Source: Palsa-504 sp963744575 (GTDB taxonomy: Bacteria > Actinomycetota > Actinomycetes > Streptosporangiales > Streptosporangiaceae). Taken from it: DNA of 64,000 nucleotides. Positions 32,587 through 41,462 of this stretch are shown one piece after another; the first letter of the stretch is position 1; each line of letters opens with the position of its first letter. A program made the translations under genes and the position numbers. Where the stretch lies: NCBI GenBank assembly GCA_963744575.1, contig CAVUUF010000022.1:1-64000 (forward strand), in the 5' to 3' direction. The notes under the pieces were generated by a model. That model saw only the letters and a program-made list of their open reading frames with translations, did not search any database and was not told the DNA's origin.

Positions 32587-33150
32587 TTACCCGTAGGCGG
32601 CGAGGAACATGGCTACGGCCGAGTCCGCGATGCGGTCAAGCTGGGCGGCCTGCGGGAACCCGCCTGTCCCGGCGAACATGGCCTGATTCATCGGCTGATA
32701 CATGACGAGCCCGGCGAACTGCCAGGCGGCCAGGGCCGGATCGCCGAGATTACGCAGGAGGCCGCGGTCGGCCAGGCGCTGCAGCGCTTCGCCCAAGATG
32801 GTCAGGGCGCGGCTGAAACCGCGGTCGAACCAGGCTCGGCCGACTTCGGGGAAGCGGTCGGCTTCGGCGATCACCAGGCGGCGCAACCTGACGACGTCCG
32901 GCTGGAGCAGGCCGTGCAGCCAGTCGGCCGCGAGGTCACGGAGGGCCTGGCGCACGTCCCGCGCATCCTGCAGCGTACTGGCGACCGCACCGGACAGCCC
33001 GTCGACCACCCGGATCGTGGTGTCCAGGATGGTTTCGGCAAACAGGTGCTGCTTGTCGGGGAAGTGCTTGTAGAGGGTCTGCTTAGATACCGACGCGCGG
33101 GCGGCCACCTCGTCCGTGGTCGCGCCGAGATAGCCGTGCTGCAGGAACAC
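32587..33150 (-). CDS. TetR family regulator, slightly 5'-truncated
   Basis: A 187-residue TetR-type repressor. The helix-turn-helix HGYLGATTDEVAARASVSKQ and TLYKHFPDKQHLF is intact, followed by a ligand-binding domain with RLRRLVIAEADRFPEVGRAW of the TetR_C type. The usual first 12-15 residues (start of helix 1) are missing: the upstream bases change at about 33170 to a DHFR-like fragment on the other strand, and a stop precedes the GTG. The protein may still fold from this GTG, but the native start and operator have been lost. Confidence 0.75.
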   Translation of the reverse strand: MFLQHGYLGATTDEVAARASVSKQTLYKHFPDKQHLFAETILDTTIRVVDGLSGAVASTLQDARDVRQALRDLAADWLHGLLQPDVVRLRRLVIAEADRFPEVGRAWFDRGFSRALTILGEALQRLADRGLLRNLGDPALAAWQFAGLVMYQPMNQAMFAGTGGFPQAAQLDRIADSAVAMFLAAYG

Positions 33151-33170
33151 CGCGGTGGCCGCCCGGCCGG

Positions 33171-33360
33171 GTGACGTTCACCGAATGGGCCGGGTACTGG
33201 CCGACCTCGACCGACGAGCCGTTCGCCAGCTGGATCAACGGCACGCAGAAGTATGTCGCCTCCAGCACCCTGAACTCCGTTGACCAGTGGCCGAACAGCA
33301 CCCTGATCAAGGGCCCGGTGGCCGATTTCGTCGCCCAGGCCGTCCGCAAGCAGCGCGAAG
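33171..33360 (+). pseudogene. RibD/DHFR-like reductase fragment
   Basis: The frame reads FTEWAGYWPTSTDEPFASWI, NGTQKYVASSTL and STLIKGPVADFVAQAVRKQ, the middle of a dihydrofolate-reductase-like (RibD C-terminal) protein of actinomycetes. The first and last thirds are absent and the tail is Arg/Gly-rich noise. It begins exactly where the tetR gene on the other strand loses its 5' end, so one deletion created both broken genes. Confidence 0.7.
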
Positions 33361-33465
33361 GCGGCCGCGGCGTGCGCGGACGTCGGCGGCCAGCCGGGCC
33401 GGAGCGTCGCCGGCCAGGACGCGCCGTGCCGTCCGCTGCTCCCGCTGTCTGACAGACTGTGGCCC

Positions 33466-34227
33466 ATGGCTGATTCCTACGAGAGCTTCGCCGCCGACTA
33501 CGACTGGTTGTTCGGTGACGACGCGATCGCCAGGGGAGACGCGATCAACCAGCCCGCGACGGCACGCCTGCTGGGGCGGATCGGTCCGGCCGGTGCCGTG
33601 CTGGACGCGGCGTGCGGCACGGGCATCCACGCGGCGGTGCTCGGCCGCCGGGGCTTCACCGTCTGGGCGGCCGACGGAAGCGATGCGATGCTCGAGGTCG
33701 CGGCGGACCGGTTCCGGCGCGAGCAGCTGACGATCCCGCTGGTGCACTGCCTGTGGGCGGATCTTCCCGTCGTCATCGACGAACGGTTCGACGTCGTGCT
33801 CTGCATCGGGAACTCGCTGGTACACGCCGCCGGCCGGGACGCCATGGTCCAGGCGCTCACCGGGCTGAGACGGATGGTGCGGCCCGGAGGGCACGTGGTG
33901 GTCGATTCCCGTAACTGGGAGAAGCTCCACGCCGAGCGCCGGGTCGTGCAGGTCGCCGACCGGGTGCTGACCCGCGGCGGACGCCGCTGCCTCGGGGTCT
34001 ACGCCTGGGAGATACCGGATCGCCTCGACCAGGAGCACATCGCCCACATCGTGTTCGTCTTCGAGAACGGCGACCGGACCGAGCCGCACGAACACCCGAT
34101 CTCGTTCCGTCCCTTCACCGTCACCGACCTGCGCGAACGGCTCGAGCTCGCGGGATTGCGGGAAGTCGGCACCGACTTCGGCGAGGCCGTGGACCGTTAC
34201 GCGGTGATCGCGGTACCGACCCCATAA
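33466..34227 (+). CDS. class I SAM-dependent methyltransferase (glycine/sarcosine-type)
   Basis: A 253-residue methyltransferase: ESFAADYDWLFGD at the start, motif I AVLDAACGTGIHAAVLGRRG, then VWAADGSDAML, FDVVLCIGNSLVHA and PGGHVVVDSRNWEKL. The N-terminus and the D-x-R-N-W box resemble glycine/sarcosine/dimethylglycine N-methyltransferases, but the substrate is not proven. It is full length and has no clear operon partner; it is convergent with a broken SRPBCC gene. Confidence 0.85.
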   Translation: MADSYESFAADYDWLFGDDAIARGDAINQPATARLLGRIGPAGAVLDAACGTGIHAAVLGRRGFTVWAADGSDAMLEVAADRFRREQLTIPLVHCLWADLPVVIDERFDVVLCIGNSLVHAAGRDAMVQALTGLRRMVRPGGHVVVDSRNWEKLHAERRVVQVADRVLTRGGRRCLGVYAWEIPDRLDQEHIAHIVFVFENGDRTEPHEHPISFRPFTVTDLRERLELAGLREVGTDFGEAVDRYAVIAVPTP

Positions 34228-34239
34228 CCACGGCCCCGC

Positions 34240-34700
34240 CGTCGTCGGCGGGACCCGCCGTAACGGGCCACCCGACGCCGGCCGGAGGGCCCATCCGGGG
34301 TCAGCGGGAGCGTCGTCGCGGGCCATCTGGGCGGTGCGCAGTTCGGCGTGCATCTCCACGGCGCGCGGGGTAGCACGTGGCCCGTCTCCAGCAGGGACTT
34401 GAGGTTGGCGAACACGGCCGGCCAGCCGGCCGAGATCGCCTCCAGGGCGCCGTCGTCGGCCAGGTTCTCGTGCGTGACGGTGAGCCGGATGATCTCGTGG
34501 TAGGGCTCGACGTCGAAGGTCACCCGCGACGGCCCGTCCGGCGGGGGTCGTGCCCGGGCGTCGAACGTCATCGCGAGCCGGCGCGGCGGCACGGACTCCA
34601 GCACGGTGCCGATGACGTCGGCGATGCCCGAGCCGTCGCTGCGCCGGTGCTCCCAGGTCGAGCCGGCCGGGAACCAGCCCTCGGTAGCGCGCCCGCCGGG
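34240..34700 (-). pseudogene. SRPBCC (AHSA1-like) protein, truncated and frameshifted
   Basis: The minus strand reads EGWFPAGSTWEHRRSDGSG, VIGTVLESVPPRRLAMTFDA and RLTVTHENLADDGALEAISA, the last two thirds of an AHSA1-type START-like domain. The N-terminal third is missing, the break coinciding with dispersed repeat copy C. After LLETGH the coding signal moves to another frame (AVEMHAELRTAQMARDDAPA), pointing to an indel. It is not a functional gene as it stands. Confidence 0.65.
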
Positions 34701-34748
34701 ACAGCATCGATGCCACATCGCCGTCGCCCACACAGCATCGATGCTGCT
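34700..34748. repeat. dispersed palindromic repeat, copy C (diverged)
   Basis: Carries two palindromic CATCGATG cores and the GCGATGTGGCATCGATGCTG arrangement on the minus strand, related to copies A and B. It marks the 5' break of the SRPBCC remnant. Confidence 0.55.
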
Positions 34749-34807
34749 CAGCCCGATCTGACGGCCGCGTCCTGCCCGCCTCAGCGCCCGGCGAAGCCGC
34801 CCCCCGG

Positions 34808-35467
34808 TCAGCCGCGGTCGTCCGCCGGGGGCATGGCGAGGCTGTCCGCCGGGGGCACGGCGCGGTCGTCCATCGGGGGGACGTCGAGGTCGTGATCGGG
34901 GAGGGCGGGGGAGATGAGCCAGAGCACCTGCGTGCGGCCCGCCTGGGACAGGACCCGGAAGGTGTGCTCCAGGCCGGCCGGGAAGGTGAAACTGTCGCCT
35001 TGCTCCAGGGTGATCTGCTCGCCGGCCACGGTGACCTGCAACTGCCCGGCCAGGACGAAGGCGAACTCCACGTCGGCCGGCAGCACGTAGGGCTCCCGGC
35101 CGCTGCCGCCGCCGGGCTCGATGTCGGACAGGATGGCCTGGACCCGCTTCTCGCCGGACGGCGTGAGCAGGTACTCGGTCATCTTCTGGCCGCCGAAGTT
35201 GATCCGCGGCCTGCTGTCGCGGCGGACCACCTCGCCCTTCGGGGCCTGGAACAGGGACCCGACCGAGACCCCGAGCGCGTCGCAGAGCCGGATCAGCGAG
35301 GCCACCGAGACGTTGGCCAGGTCCCGCTCCAGCTTGGACACGAAGCCCTTGGTCAGGCCGGCCTGCTCGGCCACCTCGGCCATGCTCATCCGGGCGGCGA
35401 GCCGGGCCGCCTTCAGCTGCGCGCCGATCCGGGTGCCGTCCGTGATCGCCTCAGGCCCGCCAGGCAC
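34808..35467 (-). CDS. XRE-cupin transcriptional regulator (PuuR-like)
   Basis: A 219-residue regulator: N-terminal XRE helix-turn-helix (MSMAEVAEQAGLTKGFVSKL) and a C-terminal cupin sensor (VEFAFVLAGQLQVTVAGEQI and GDSFTFPAGLEHTFRVLSQA). It ends in a short repeat of the form V/M-P-P-x-D-D/S. Relatives such as PuuR sense polyamines or amino-acid-derived effectors. GTG at 35467 has AAGGAGG upstream and is chosen over the frame to 35503. It is divergent from the NCS1 permease and agmatinase-like genes, which it most likely controls through the repeats at 35508-35534. Confidence 0.9.
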   Translation of the reverse strand: MPGGPEAITDGTRIGAQLKAARLAARMSMAEVAEQAGLTKGFVSKLERDLANVSVASLIRLCDALGVSVGSLFQAPKGEVVRRDSRPRINFGGQKMTEYLLTPSGEKRVQAILSDIEPGGGSGREPYVLPADVEFAFVLAGQLQVTVAGEQITLEQGDSFTFPAGLEHTFRVLSQAGRTQVLWLISPALPDHDLDVPPMDDRAVPPADSLAMPPADDRG

Positions 35468-35507
35468 TGGCCCTCCTTCCTGACGCGCCGCAGCGGGGCG
35501 CACCGTA

Positions 35508-35568
35508 ATGAAACTTTAGGATCATTTATGAAACAAGGGTTGACAAACAGGAAACCTAACTCGATCAT
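35508..35568 (+). promoter_or_regulatory. divergent promoter region with direct-repeat operator
   Basis: Two copies of ATGAAAC (35508-35514 and 35528-35534) are exactly 20 bp apart, two helical turns, suiting a tandem XRE dimer. Next come TTGACA (35540-35545), a 17-bp spacer and GATCAT (35563-35568), a good promoter for the permease gene, 35 nt before its start codon. Confidence 0.55.
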
Positions 35569-35603
35569 AGCTCGTGAGGCAGGTCACACCAGTGGAGGCG
35601 GCG

Positions 35604-37109
35604 ATGGCCACACAGTCCCGGGAACCCGCGGTCGAGGAAGAGCGAGAGCGCGGTCTGCTCGGCCAGATCGAGGTGCACTCGATCGACTGGATCCCCGACA
35701 CAGAGCGGCACGGCAAGACCTGGCAGCAGGCCATGCTGTGGTTCCTGGGGAACTTCCAGTACTTCACCATCCCGATCGGGTTCGTCGGTCCCGCGCTGGG
35801 CCTGTCGCTGGGCTGGTCGATCCTGGCCGGCGTGCTCGGCATCGCGTTCGGCACCTTGTTCATGGCCTTCCACGCCACCCAGGGTCCGGTGTTCGGGCTG
35901 CCGCAGATGATCCAGACCCGGGCCCAGCTCGGCTACCGCGGCGTCGTCGTCGCGCTGTTCGCCGTGCTGTTCACCTACATGGCCTTCAACGTGGCCGACC
36001 AGGTACTGCTGGCCAGCGGGCTGCACGGCGCGTTCGGCTGGAACGCCCACCTGGTGGCCGCGGTCACCGCGGTACTGGCCGCGGCGCTGGCTATCTTCGG
36101 CTACGACTGGGTACACCGGGTGTTCCGGTTCCTGCTGGTCATCTCGTTCCCGTGCTACGCGATCATCTCGGTCGCCATCCTCGTCGGGCAGGCCGGCGGC
36201 ACCGCCCCGGCCCGCCCCAGCCACTTCCTCTTCGCGGCCTTCATGTCCCAGTTCTCGGTGGCCGCCGCCTACAACATCACCTACGCGCCGTACGTGTCGG
36301 ACTACTCCCGCTACATGCCGCGGAACACCTCGCCGCGCGGGATCATCGCCGCCGTGTTCTGCGGCGCGTCCGGCTCGGCGGTCTGGCTGATCGCGCTGGG
36401 CGCCTGGCTGGCCACCCGGCTGGGCGTCAGTGACGGCCTGGTCGGGCTGCAGAAGGTCGGCGACAACGTGGCCGCCCCGCTGGGCTCCATCACCGCGTTC
36501 CTGTCGGCGACGGCGCTGCTGGCCACCATGGGGATGAACGCCTACGGCGGGATGCTGACCGTGCTGACCGGAGTGGACTCGTTCAAGACGCTCAAGACCA
36601 GCCGGGCCTGGCGGACGGCGACCGTCATCGTGCTGGCGGTCATCTGGTACGCGATCGGCGAGAGCATCTCCACCAGCGGGTCCAACACCGCGGTCAGCGC
36701 GGTGCTGAACTCGCTGACGCTCATGCTCTACCTGCTGGTGCCGTGGACCGCGCTGAACCTGGTGGACTTTTTCTTCGTCCGCCGCGGGCACTACGCGATC
36801 ACCGACATCTTCCGCCCGGACGGGGTGTACGGCGCCTGGGGCTGGCGCGGCCTGACCGCCTACTTCGCCGGGTTCGCGGCCGAGATCCCGTTCATGGTGC
36901 TGCCGCCCATCGCCGGCTTGTCCTACACCGGCTGGATCCCCGACCATGTGACCAACGGCGTGGACTACTCCTGGTTGGTCGGCCTGCTCGTCTCCGGGCT
37001 GGTGTACCTGATCCTGTCCCGCTCCCTCGACCTGACCGCTGAACAGGACGCCATCCGCGCCAGCGAACGGGAACTGCAGGCGATCGACGCGGCCAGCAAG
37101 GAGGCCTGA
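35604..37109 (+). CDS. NCS1 family permease (purine/cytosine/allantoin-type)
   Basis: A 501-residue, twelve-helix transporter of the nucleobase-cation-symport-1 family. WFLGNFQYFTIPIGFVGPAL, AFHATQGPVFGLPQMIQTRA and YAPYVSDYSRYMPRNTSPRG are the NCS1 helix 1, helix 2-3 and helix 7-8 signatures. Substrates in the family are nucleobases, allantoin, hydantoins and thiamine. Its pairing with a ureohydrolase two bases downstream suggests a guanidino compound. ATG at 35604 with GGAGG five bases upstream. Confidence 0.9.
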   Translation: MATQSREPAVEEERERGLLGQIEVHSIDWIPDTERHGKTWQQAMLWFLGNFQYFTIPIGFVGPALGLSLGWSILAGVLGIAFGTLFMAFHATQGPVFGLPQMIQTRAQLGYRGVVVALFAVLFTYMAFNVADQVLLASGLHGAFGWNAHLVAAVTAVLAAALAIFGYDWVHRVFRFLLVISFPCYAIISVAILVGQAGGTAPARPSHFLFAAFMSQFSVAAAYNITYAPYVSDYSRYMPRNTSPRGIIAAVFCGASGSAVWLIALGAWLATRLGVSDGLVGLQKVGDNVAAPLGSITAFLSATALLATMGMNAYGGMLTVLTGVDSFKTLKTSRAWRTATVIVLAVIWYAIGESISTSGSNTAVSAVLNSLTLMLYLLVPWTALNLVDFFFVRRGHYAITDIFRPDGVYGAWGWRGLTAYFAGFAAEIPFMVLPPIAGLSYTGWIPDHVTNGVDYSWLVGLLVSGLVYLILSRSLDLTAEQDAIRASERELQAIDAASKEA

Positions 37110-37110
37110 C

Positions 37111-38082
37111 ATGACCGAACCCGTCCCGCGGATCCGCACCGGCGAGGTGGTCGGGCCGGCGGATGCCACCGCGGTGCCGCGCTACGCCGGCGAGGCCACC
37201 TTCGCCCGGCTGCCGCGCATCGACGAGGTGCCGCAGGCCGACGTGGCCATCCTGGGCGTGCCGTTCGACAGCGGGGTCAGCTACCGGCCGGGCGCCCGGT
37301 TCGGGCCGTCCCACATCCGGGAGTCCTCCCGGCTGCTCCGGCCGTACAACCCGGCCCTGCGGGTGCCGGTGTTCGCCAGCCAGCAGGTCGCCGACGCGGG
37401 CGACCTGGCGGTCAACCCGTTCAGCATCGACGACGCGATCACCGCCATCGAGCGGGGCGCGCGGTCGCTGCTCGAGCGCGCCCGGTTCGTGCTGACACTC
37501 GGCGGTGACCACACCGTGGCCCTGCCCCTGCTGCGCGCGGTGGCGGCCGCGCACGGCCCGGTGGCCGTGGTCCACTTCGACGCGCACCTGGACACCTGGG
37601 ATACCTACTTCGGCGCCGCCTACACCCACGGCACCCCGTTCCGCCGGGCCGCCGAGGAAGGTCTTCTGGACCGAACGGGCTGCCTGCACGTGGGCATCCG
37701 AGGCCCCCTGTACACCGAGGCGGACCTGGACCAGGACTCCGAGCTCGGCTTCCAGGTGATCCCGGCCCCCGAGCTTGACCAGCTCGGCGTCAGCGGCGTG
37801 GCCGAGCGCATCAGGCACCGGGTGGAGGACCGGCCGGTGTACGTCTCGGTCGACATCGACGTGCTCGACCCGGCGCACGCGCCCGGCACCGGGACCCCCG
37901 AGGCGGGCGGCCTGTCCAGCCGGGAACTGCTGGCCACGCTGCGCTCCTTCGCCCGGCTCAACCTGGTCGGCGCCGACATCGTGGAGGTCGCGCCCGCCTA
38001 CGACCACGCTCAGATCACCGGCGTCGCCGCCGCGCACGTCGGCTACGAGCTGCTGTCCGCCCTGGCCGCGCGGAAGACCTGA
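37111..38082 (+). CDS. speB: agmatinase/ureohydrolase family protein
   Basis: A 323-residue binuclear-manganese ureohydrolase that splits urea from a guanidino compound. All metal motifs are present: FVLTLGGDHTVALP, VVHFDAHLDTWDTYF and YVSVDIDVLDPAHAPGTGTP. It could be agmatinase, guanidinobutyrase or a guanidine hydrolase; no Ni-chaperone genes are adjacent, which speaks against the guanidine hydrolase type. The start lies two bases after the permease stop, with GGAGG upstream, so the two are co-translated. The permease presumably brings in its substrate. Confidence 0.9.
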   Translation: MTEPVPRIRTGEVVGPADATAVPRYAGEATFARLPRIDEVPQADVAILGVPFDSGVSYRPGARFGPSHIRESSRLLRPYNPALRVPVFASQQVADAGDLAVNPFSIDDAITAIERGARSLLERARFVLTLGGDHTVALPLLRAVAAAHGPVAVVHFDAHLDTWDTYFGAAYTHGTPFRRAAEEGLLDRTGCLHVGIRGPLYTEADLDQDSELGFQVIPAPELDQLGVSGVAERIRHRVEDRPVYVSVDIDVLDPAHAPGTGTPEAGGLSSRELLATLRSFARLNLVGADIVEVAPAYDHAQITGVAAAHVGYELLSALAARKT

Positions 38083-38219
38083 GGCCCCGGGGTCCGCGGG
38101 GCGTGACATCCCGCCCGTTCGGGATCAAAACCGGAGGACGGCGCCACCGCTGCAGAGTGGCACGCCCCGGCCCGTGCTGACCAGCCGCCGCATACTGTAT
38201 CGATGTTGGGAGGCCCGCC

Positions 38220-39260
38220 ATGTGCACTGATGACACGCCGGCCGGACACGCCCCGGCTTCGCTGTGGCACGACTTCGAGCCCCGGGTGACGTTCGGCCTG
38301 GAGCCCGTCGACTCGGTGACCGTCACCACCTTGATGGACAATCTCACCGACGTCTTCATGCCCGACCAGGGGCCGGCCCGCCGGGCGCCCGTCGGCACCG
38401 GGGGACGCCGCCCGGCGGCTGTCATGGAGGGCGGGCTGGCGCCGAACGCGCTGGTGGCCGAGCACGGCTTCGCGGTCCTGGTCACCGTGACCAAGAACGG
38501 CGCCCGGCATCAGATCCTCTTCGACACCGGCACCAGCCCCGACGGGGTGATCGGGAACATGGACCGGCTTCAGGTCGATCCGGCCGGCATCGAGGCCATC
38601 GTCTGCAGCCACGGCCACTTCGACCACACCACCGGCCTGGACGGGCTCATCCGCCGGCTGGGACGGGTGAACCTGCCCGTCCTCATCCACCCGCACTTCT
38701 GGTACCGCCGGCGGGTGGCCTTTCCCGGCCGCGACCCCCAGGAGATCCCGTCGACCAGCCGCCGGGCGCTGACCGGGGCCGGCTTCGAGGTGATCGAGGA
38801 GCGCCAGCCCAGCTTCCTGTTCGACCGGTCCGTGCTGGTGACCGGGGAGGTGCCGCGGACCACCGGCTACGAGCCCGGCTTCCCGCCGCAGCAGGCCTGG
38901 CTCGGCGGCCGCTGGGAGCCGGACCCGCTGGTCCTGGACGACCAGGCCTTCATCGTCGACGTCAGGGACAAGGGCCTGGTGGTGATCACCGGCTGCGGGC
39001 ACGCCGGGGTGATCAACATCTGCCGGTACGCGCGGCGGCTCACCGGGGACCGCCCCCTGCACGCGGTGATCGGGGGCTTCCATCTCAACGGGCCGCTGTT
39101 CGAGCCGCTCATTCCGCGGGTCCTCGACGATCTGGCCGCCCTGGCCCCCGGTTTCGTGGTGCCCGCCCACTGCACCGGCTGGCGGGCGCAGCACGCCATG
39201 GGCGCCCGGTTCGGCGCGGCGTTCGTGCCGAACACCGTCGGCACCCGCTTCGAGCTCTAG
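38220..39260 (+). CDS. MBL-fold metallohydrolase
   Basis: A 346-residue metallo-beta-lactamase-fold hydrolase of the type annotated as 7,8-dihydropterin-methyltransferase-like/RNase-unrelated MBL. The metal motif IVCSHGHFDHTTGLDGL, the later VVITGCGHAGVINI, AVIGGFHLNGPL and FVVPAHCTGWRA provide the ligands. The substrate is unknown. It is 137 nt downstream of the ureohydrolase gene and probably separate. ATG at 38220 with GGGAGG upstream. Confidence 0.85.
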   Translation: MCTDDTPAGHAPASLWHDFEPRVTFGLEPVDSVTVTTLMDNLTDVFMPDQGPARRAPVGTGGRRPAAVMEGGLAPNALVAEHGFAVLVTVTKNGARHQILFDTGTSPDGVIGNMDRLQVDPAGIEAIVCSHGHFDHTTGLDGLIRRLGRVNLPVLIHPHFWYRRRVAFPGRDPQEIPSTSRRALTGAGFEVIEERQPSFLFDRSVLVTGEVPRTTGYEPGFPPQQAWLGGRWEPDPLVLDDQAFIVDVRDKGLVVITGCGHAGVINICRYARRLTGDRPLHAVIGGFHLNGPLFEPLIPRVLDDLAALAPGFVVPAHCTGWRAQHAMGARFGAAFVPNTVGTRFEL

Positions 39261-39285
39261 CCGGGTCGGCCCAGGACGCCCGGCA

Positions 39286-40342
39286 TTACCCGGCCGCGTC
39301 GCGCAGCCCGAAGCCCCAGTTCAGTATCCGCGTGGCGTCCTGCGCGCCGGCCGCCGGCCCGGTGGCGGGGCTGTCCAGCACGACTCCGATCAGCGCCCGG
39401 CCGTTCCTGATCGCCTCGAACAGCAGGCAGTGCCTGGCGTCGTCGGTGTACCCGGTCTTGATGCCGACGGCGCCGGGATACCTGCCGATCAGCTCGTCGG
39501 TGTTGTCCCACCAGTACTGGTGATGCCCGGGCCCCTTCGGCAGGTGGTAGAACTCCAGGTCCACGATCGACCGGAAGGCCGGGTACCGCATCGCCGCGAG
39601 GCCGAGCGTGAGCAGGTCGGACGGCGTGGAGTAGGTCGAGGTCTCGGTGGGATAGGGCAGCCCGTCCGGCGAGGTGAAATGGGTGTGCGCCATGCCCATC
39701 CGGGCGGCGGTGGCGTTCATCCGCGCGATGAACGCGTTGATGCCGGGGCCGTAGGCGTCCGCGAGGGTATAGGCCGCATCCGCCCCCGACGGCAGCAGCA
39801 GCGCCTCAAGCAACTCCTGTACCGTGAGCACGTCCCCTGGGTGCAGCCCCGCGGACTCGCCGCCGAAATGCCAGGCGTAGTTCTGCGCCGCCTTCGGGAT
39901 CTGGATCTCCCGGCCGAGGTCGCCGCCCTGCAGGACCAGCAGGGCGGTCATCACCTTGGTGACGCTGGCCATCGGCCGTTCGGTGGCCGCGGCGCGGCCC
40001 CACAGCACCTGGCCGGTGACCGCGTCGGCCAGCACCGCGCCCTGGGCCTTCACCCCGCGGGGCGCGCCGGCCACCGCGATCACCGGGCCGGCCGGCGGCT
40101 GGGAGCGGGATGGCGTGGCTGACGCGCTGGCCCGGGCCGCCAGGCGCGCCCAAACGGGCCGCCGGCGCCATAGTAGGCCCGGGTGCGGGCCGCCCGCTTT
40201 GTCCTACGGCCGTGGACGTCCAGGCCGCGACGCCGCCGACAATGATGGCCGCCGCGGCCAGCAATCCGATCCGCGTCCTCAGCGGCATGACACCCGCCCT
40301 CGTCCCGTCCGGAGAAATGCCATCGACCGGTGAGGTCATCAT
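39286..40342 (-). pseudogene. D-alanyl-D-alanine carboxypeptidase with apparent frameshift in linker
   Basis: A peptidase S11 (DacA-like) peptidoglycan carboxypeptidase. The catalytic domain has SxxK in MASVTKVMTALLVLQ, LLPSGADAAYTLADAYG (SGA in the SxN position) and GAVGIKTGYTDDARHCLL (KTG box). The N-terminal membrane anchor (PLRTRIGLLAAAAIIVGGVA) lies in a different frame. The switch falls in the low-complexity Ala/Pro/Ser linker between 40090 and 40200. A start at GTG 40083 would give a cytosolic enzyme, which makes no sense for this family, so a frameshift or sequencing indel is more likely. Confidence 0.7.
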
Positions 40343-40451
40343 GGCAACGTCCGCCGGACGCCTCTGGTTGCCGTCGGAGTGTACCGATTGCCGAGCCTGT
40401 TTACGCAGGGTACCTCGGACGTGACCGATGGCGATAGCCCGGTCAGCCCGG

Positions 40452-41462
40452 TCAGCCCGGCCCCAGGAACCCGGCCACGCTGAGTTGCTCGGCGCGTAGC
40501 TCCGCCGACTCGGCGGGACCCCGGAACCAGTCGATCGTTACCGTGCGGCTCCCGCCGCTGGTGGTAACGGTCCAGGTACCGGCCGCGCGGCCGTCGATCA
40601 GGATGGCCGGCTTCAGCATGCCGCCGCCTGGCAGGATGCGCCGGTCATCGCCGGCGGCCACCAGGGGCTCGCGGGTCCGGTAGCCGAGCATGGTGGTGTC
40701 GAAGGCGGCGAGCAGCCGGGCGGCCGGCGGCGGAGGCGGAGCCGTATCGAGGGTGCCGGGCAAGGCGAGCAGTTCGCCGGCCCGCTCGGTGTGCTCCAGG
40801 GCGGCCAGGGCCCGGCGGGCGGTGGTGAGCGGCAGGCCGGACCAGGACGCGAAATCCGCCTCGCCCGCGGGCCCGTACCCGGCCAGGTACCGGCGGGCCA
40901 GCGTGGCCAGGGCCTGGTCACCGTCGACGGCAGCGAGCGGCTCGGCGGCCCGGTACCGGCCGTCGGGCAGGCCCACGATGAGCCCCCGGGCGGCCGCCCA
41001 CGGCATGAGGACGTTGATCGCGCGCTGGCCCAGGCCGGGATGGCCGCGGGCGGCCAGTTCCCCGAGCAGCCCGGCCCGGTCCAGCGGCCGTTCGGCCAGC
41101 AGCGTGACGATGTCATCGAGCATCCCGGCGGCGACGTCGCGGCCGCCCCGCGCTCGCATCGCCGCGTCGAAGCGGGCCAGGTTGCGCGCGCCCACCGTGG
41201 CCTGCAGCCACGGCAGGTCGGACGGGTCGATCAGGTGCACCGTGCCCCGCACCGTCCACGTCCGGACCAGCCCGGAGCCGTCGACGTCGGCCCGCCGCAG
41301 GCCGGGCACCCGGGAGCGGAGCGCCAGGCCGGCCGCCCGCACGTCCTGGGCTTGCACTCCCACGACCGCGCGCGCCGCCGCGGCCGCGTCGGCCGCGGCC
41401 GTCGCCGGGGTCAGCCGCTGGGCGGCGAGCCTGAGCCGGCGCAGCCGCTCATCGTCCAGCAT
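40452..41462 (-). CDS. AlkZ-like winged-helix DNA glycosylase family protein
   Basis: A 336-residue protein of the HTH_42/AlkZ superfamily, three tandem winged helices. VVGVQAQDVRAAGLALRSR holds the Q-x-Q motif that AlkZ uses for catalysis, and GLVRTWTVRGTVHLIDPSDL the second conserved box. AlkZ unhooks DNA crosslinks in antibiotic producers; the many relatives are uncharacterised. It overlaps the 3' end of the upstream membrane protein gene by 14 nt, so the two form an operon. Confidence 0.8.
   Translation of the reverse strand: MLDDERLRRLRLAAQRLTPATAAADAAAAARAVVGVQAQDVRAAGLALRSRVPGLRRADVDGSGLVRTWTVRGTVHLIDPSDLPWLQATVGARNLARFDAAMRARGGRDVAAGMLDDIVTLLAERPLDRAGLLGELAARGHPGLGQRAINVLMPWAAARGLIVGLPDGRYRAAEPLAAVDGDQALATLARRYLAGYGPAGEADFASWSGLPLTTARRALAALEHTERAGELLALPGTLDTAPPPPPAARLLAAFDTTMLGYRTREPLVAAGDDRRILPGGGMLKPAILIDGRAAGTWTVTTSGGSRTVTIDWFRGPAESAELRAEQLSVAGFLGPG

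Noticed and set aside
33307..34731. 474-codon minus-strand frame over the methyltransferase gene
   Set aside because: Antisense shadow; only its first part overlaps real coding signal of the broken SRPBCC gene.
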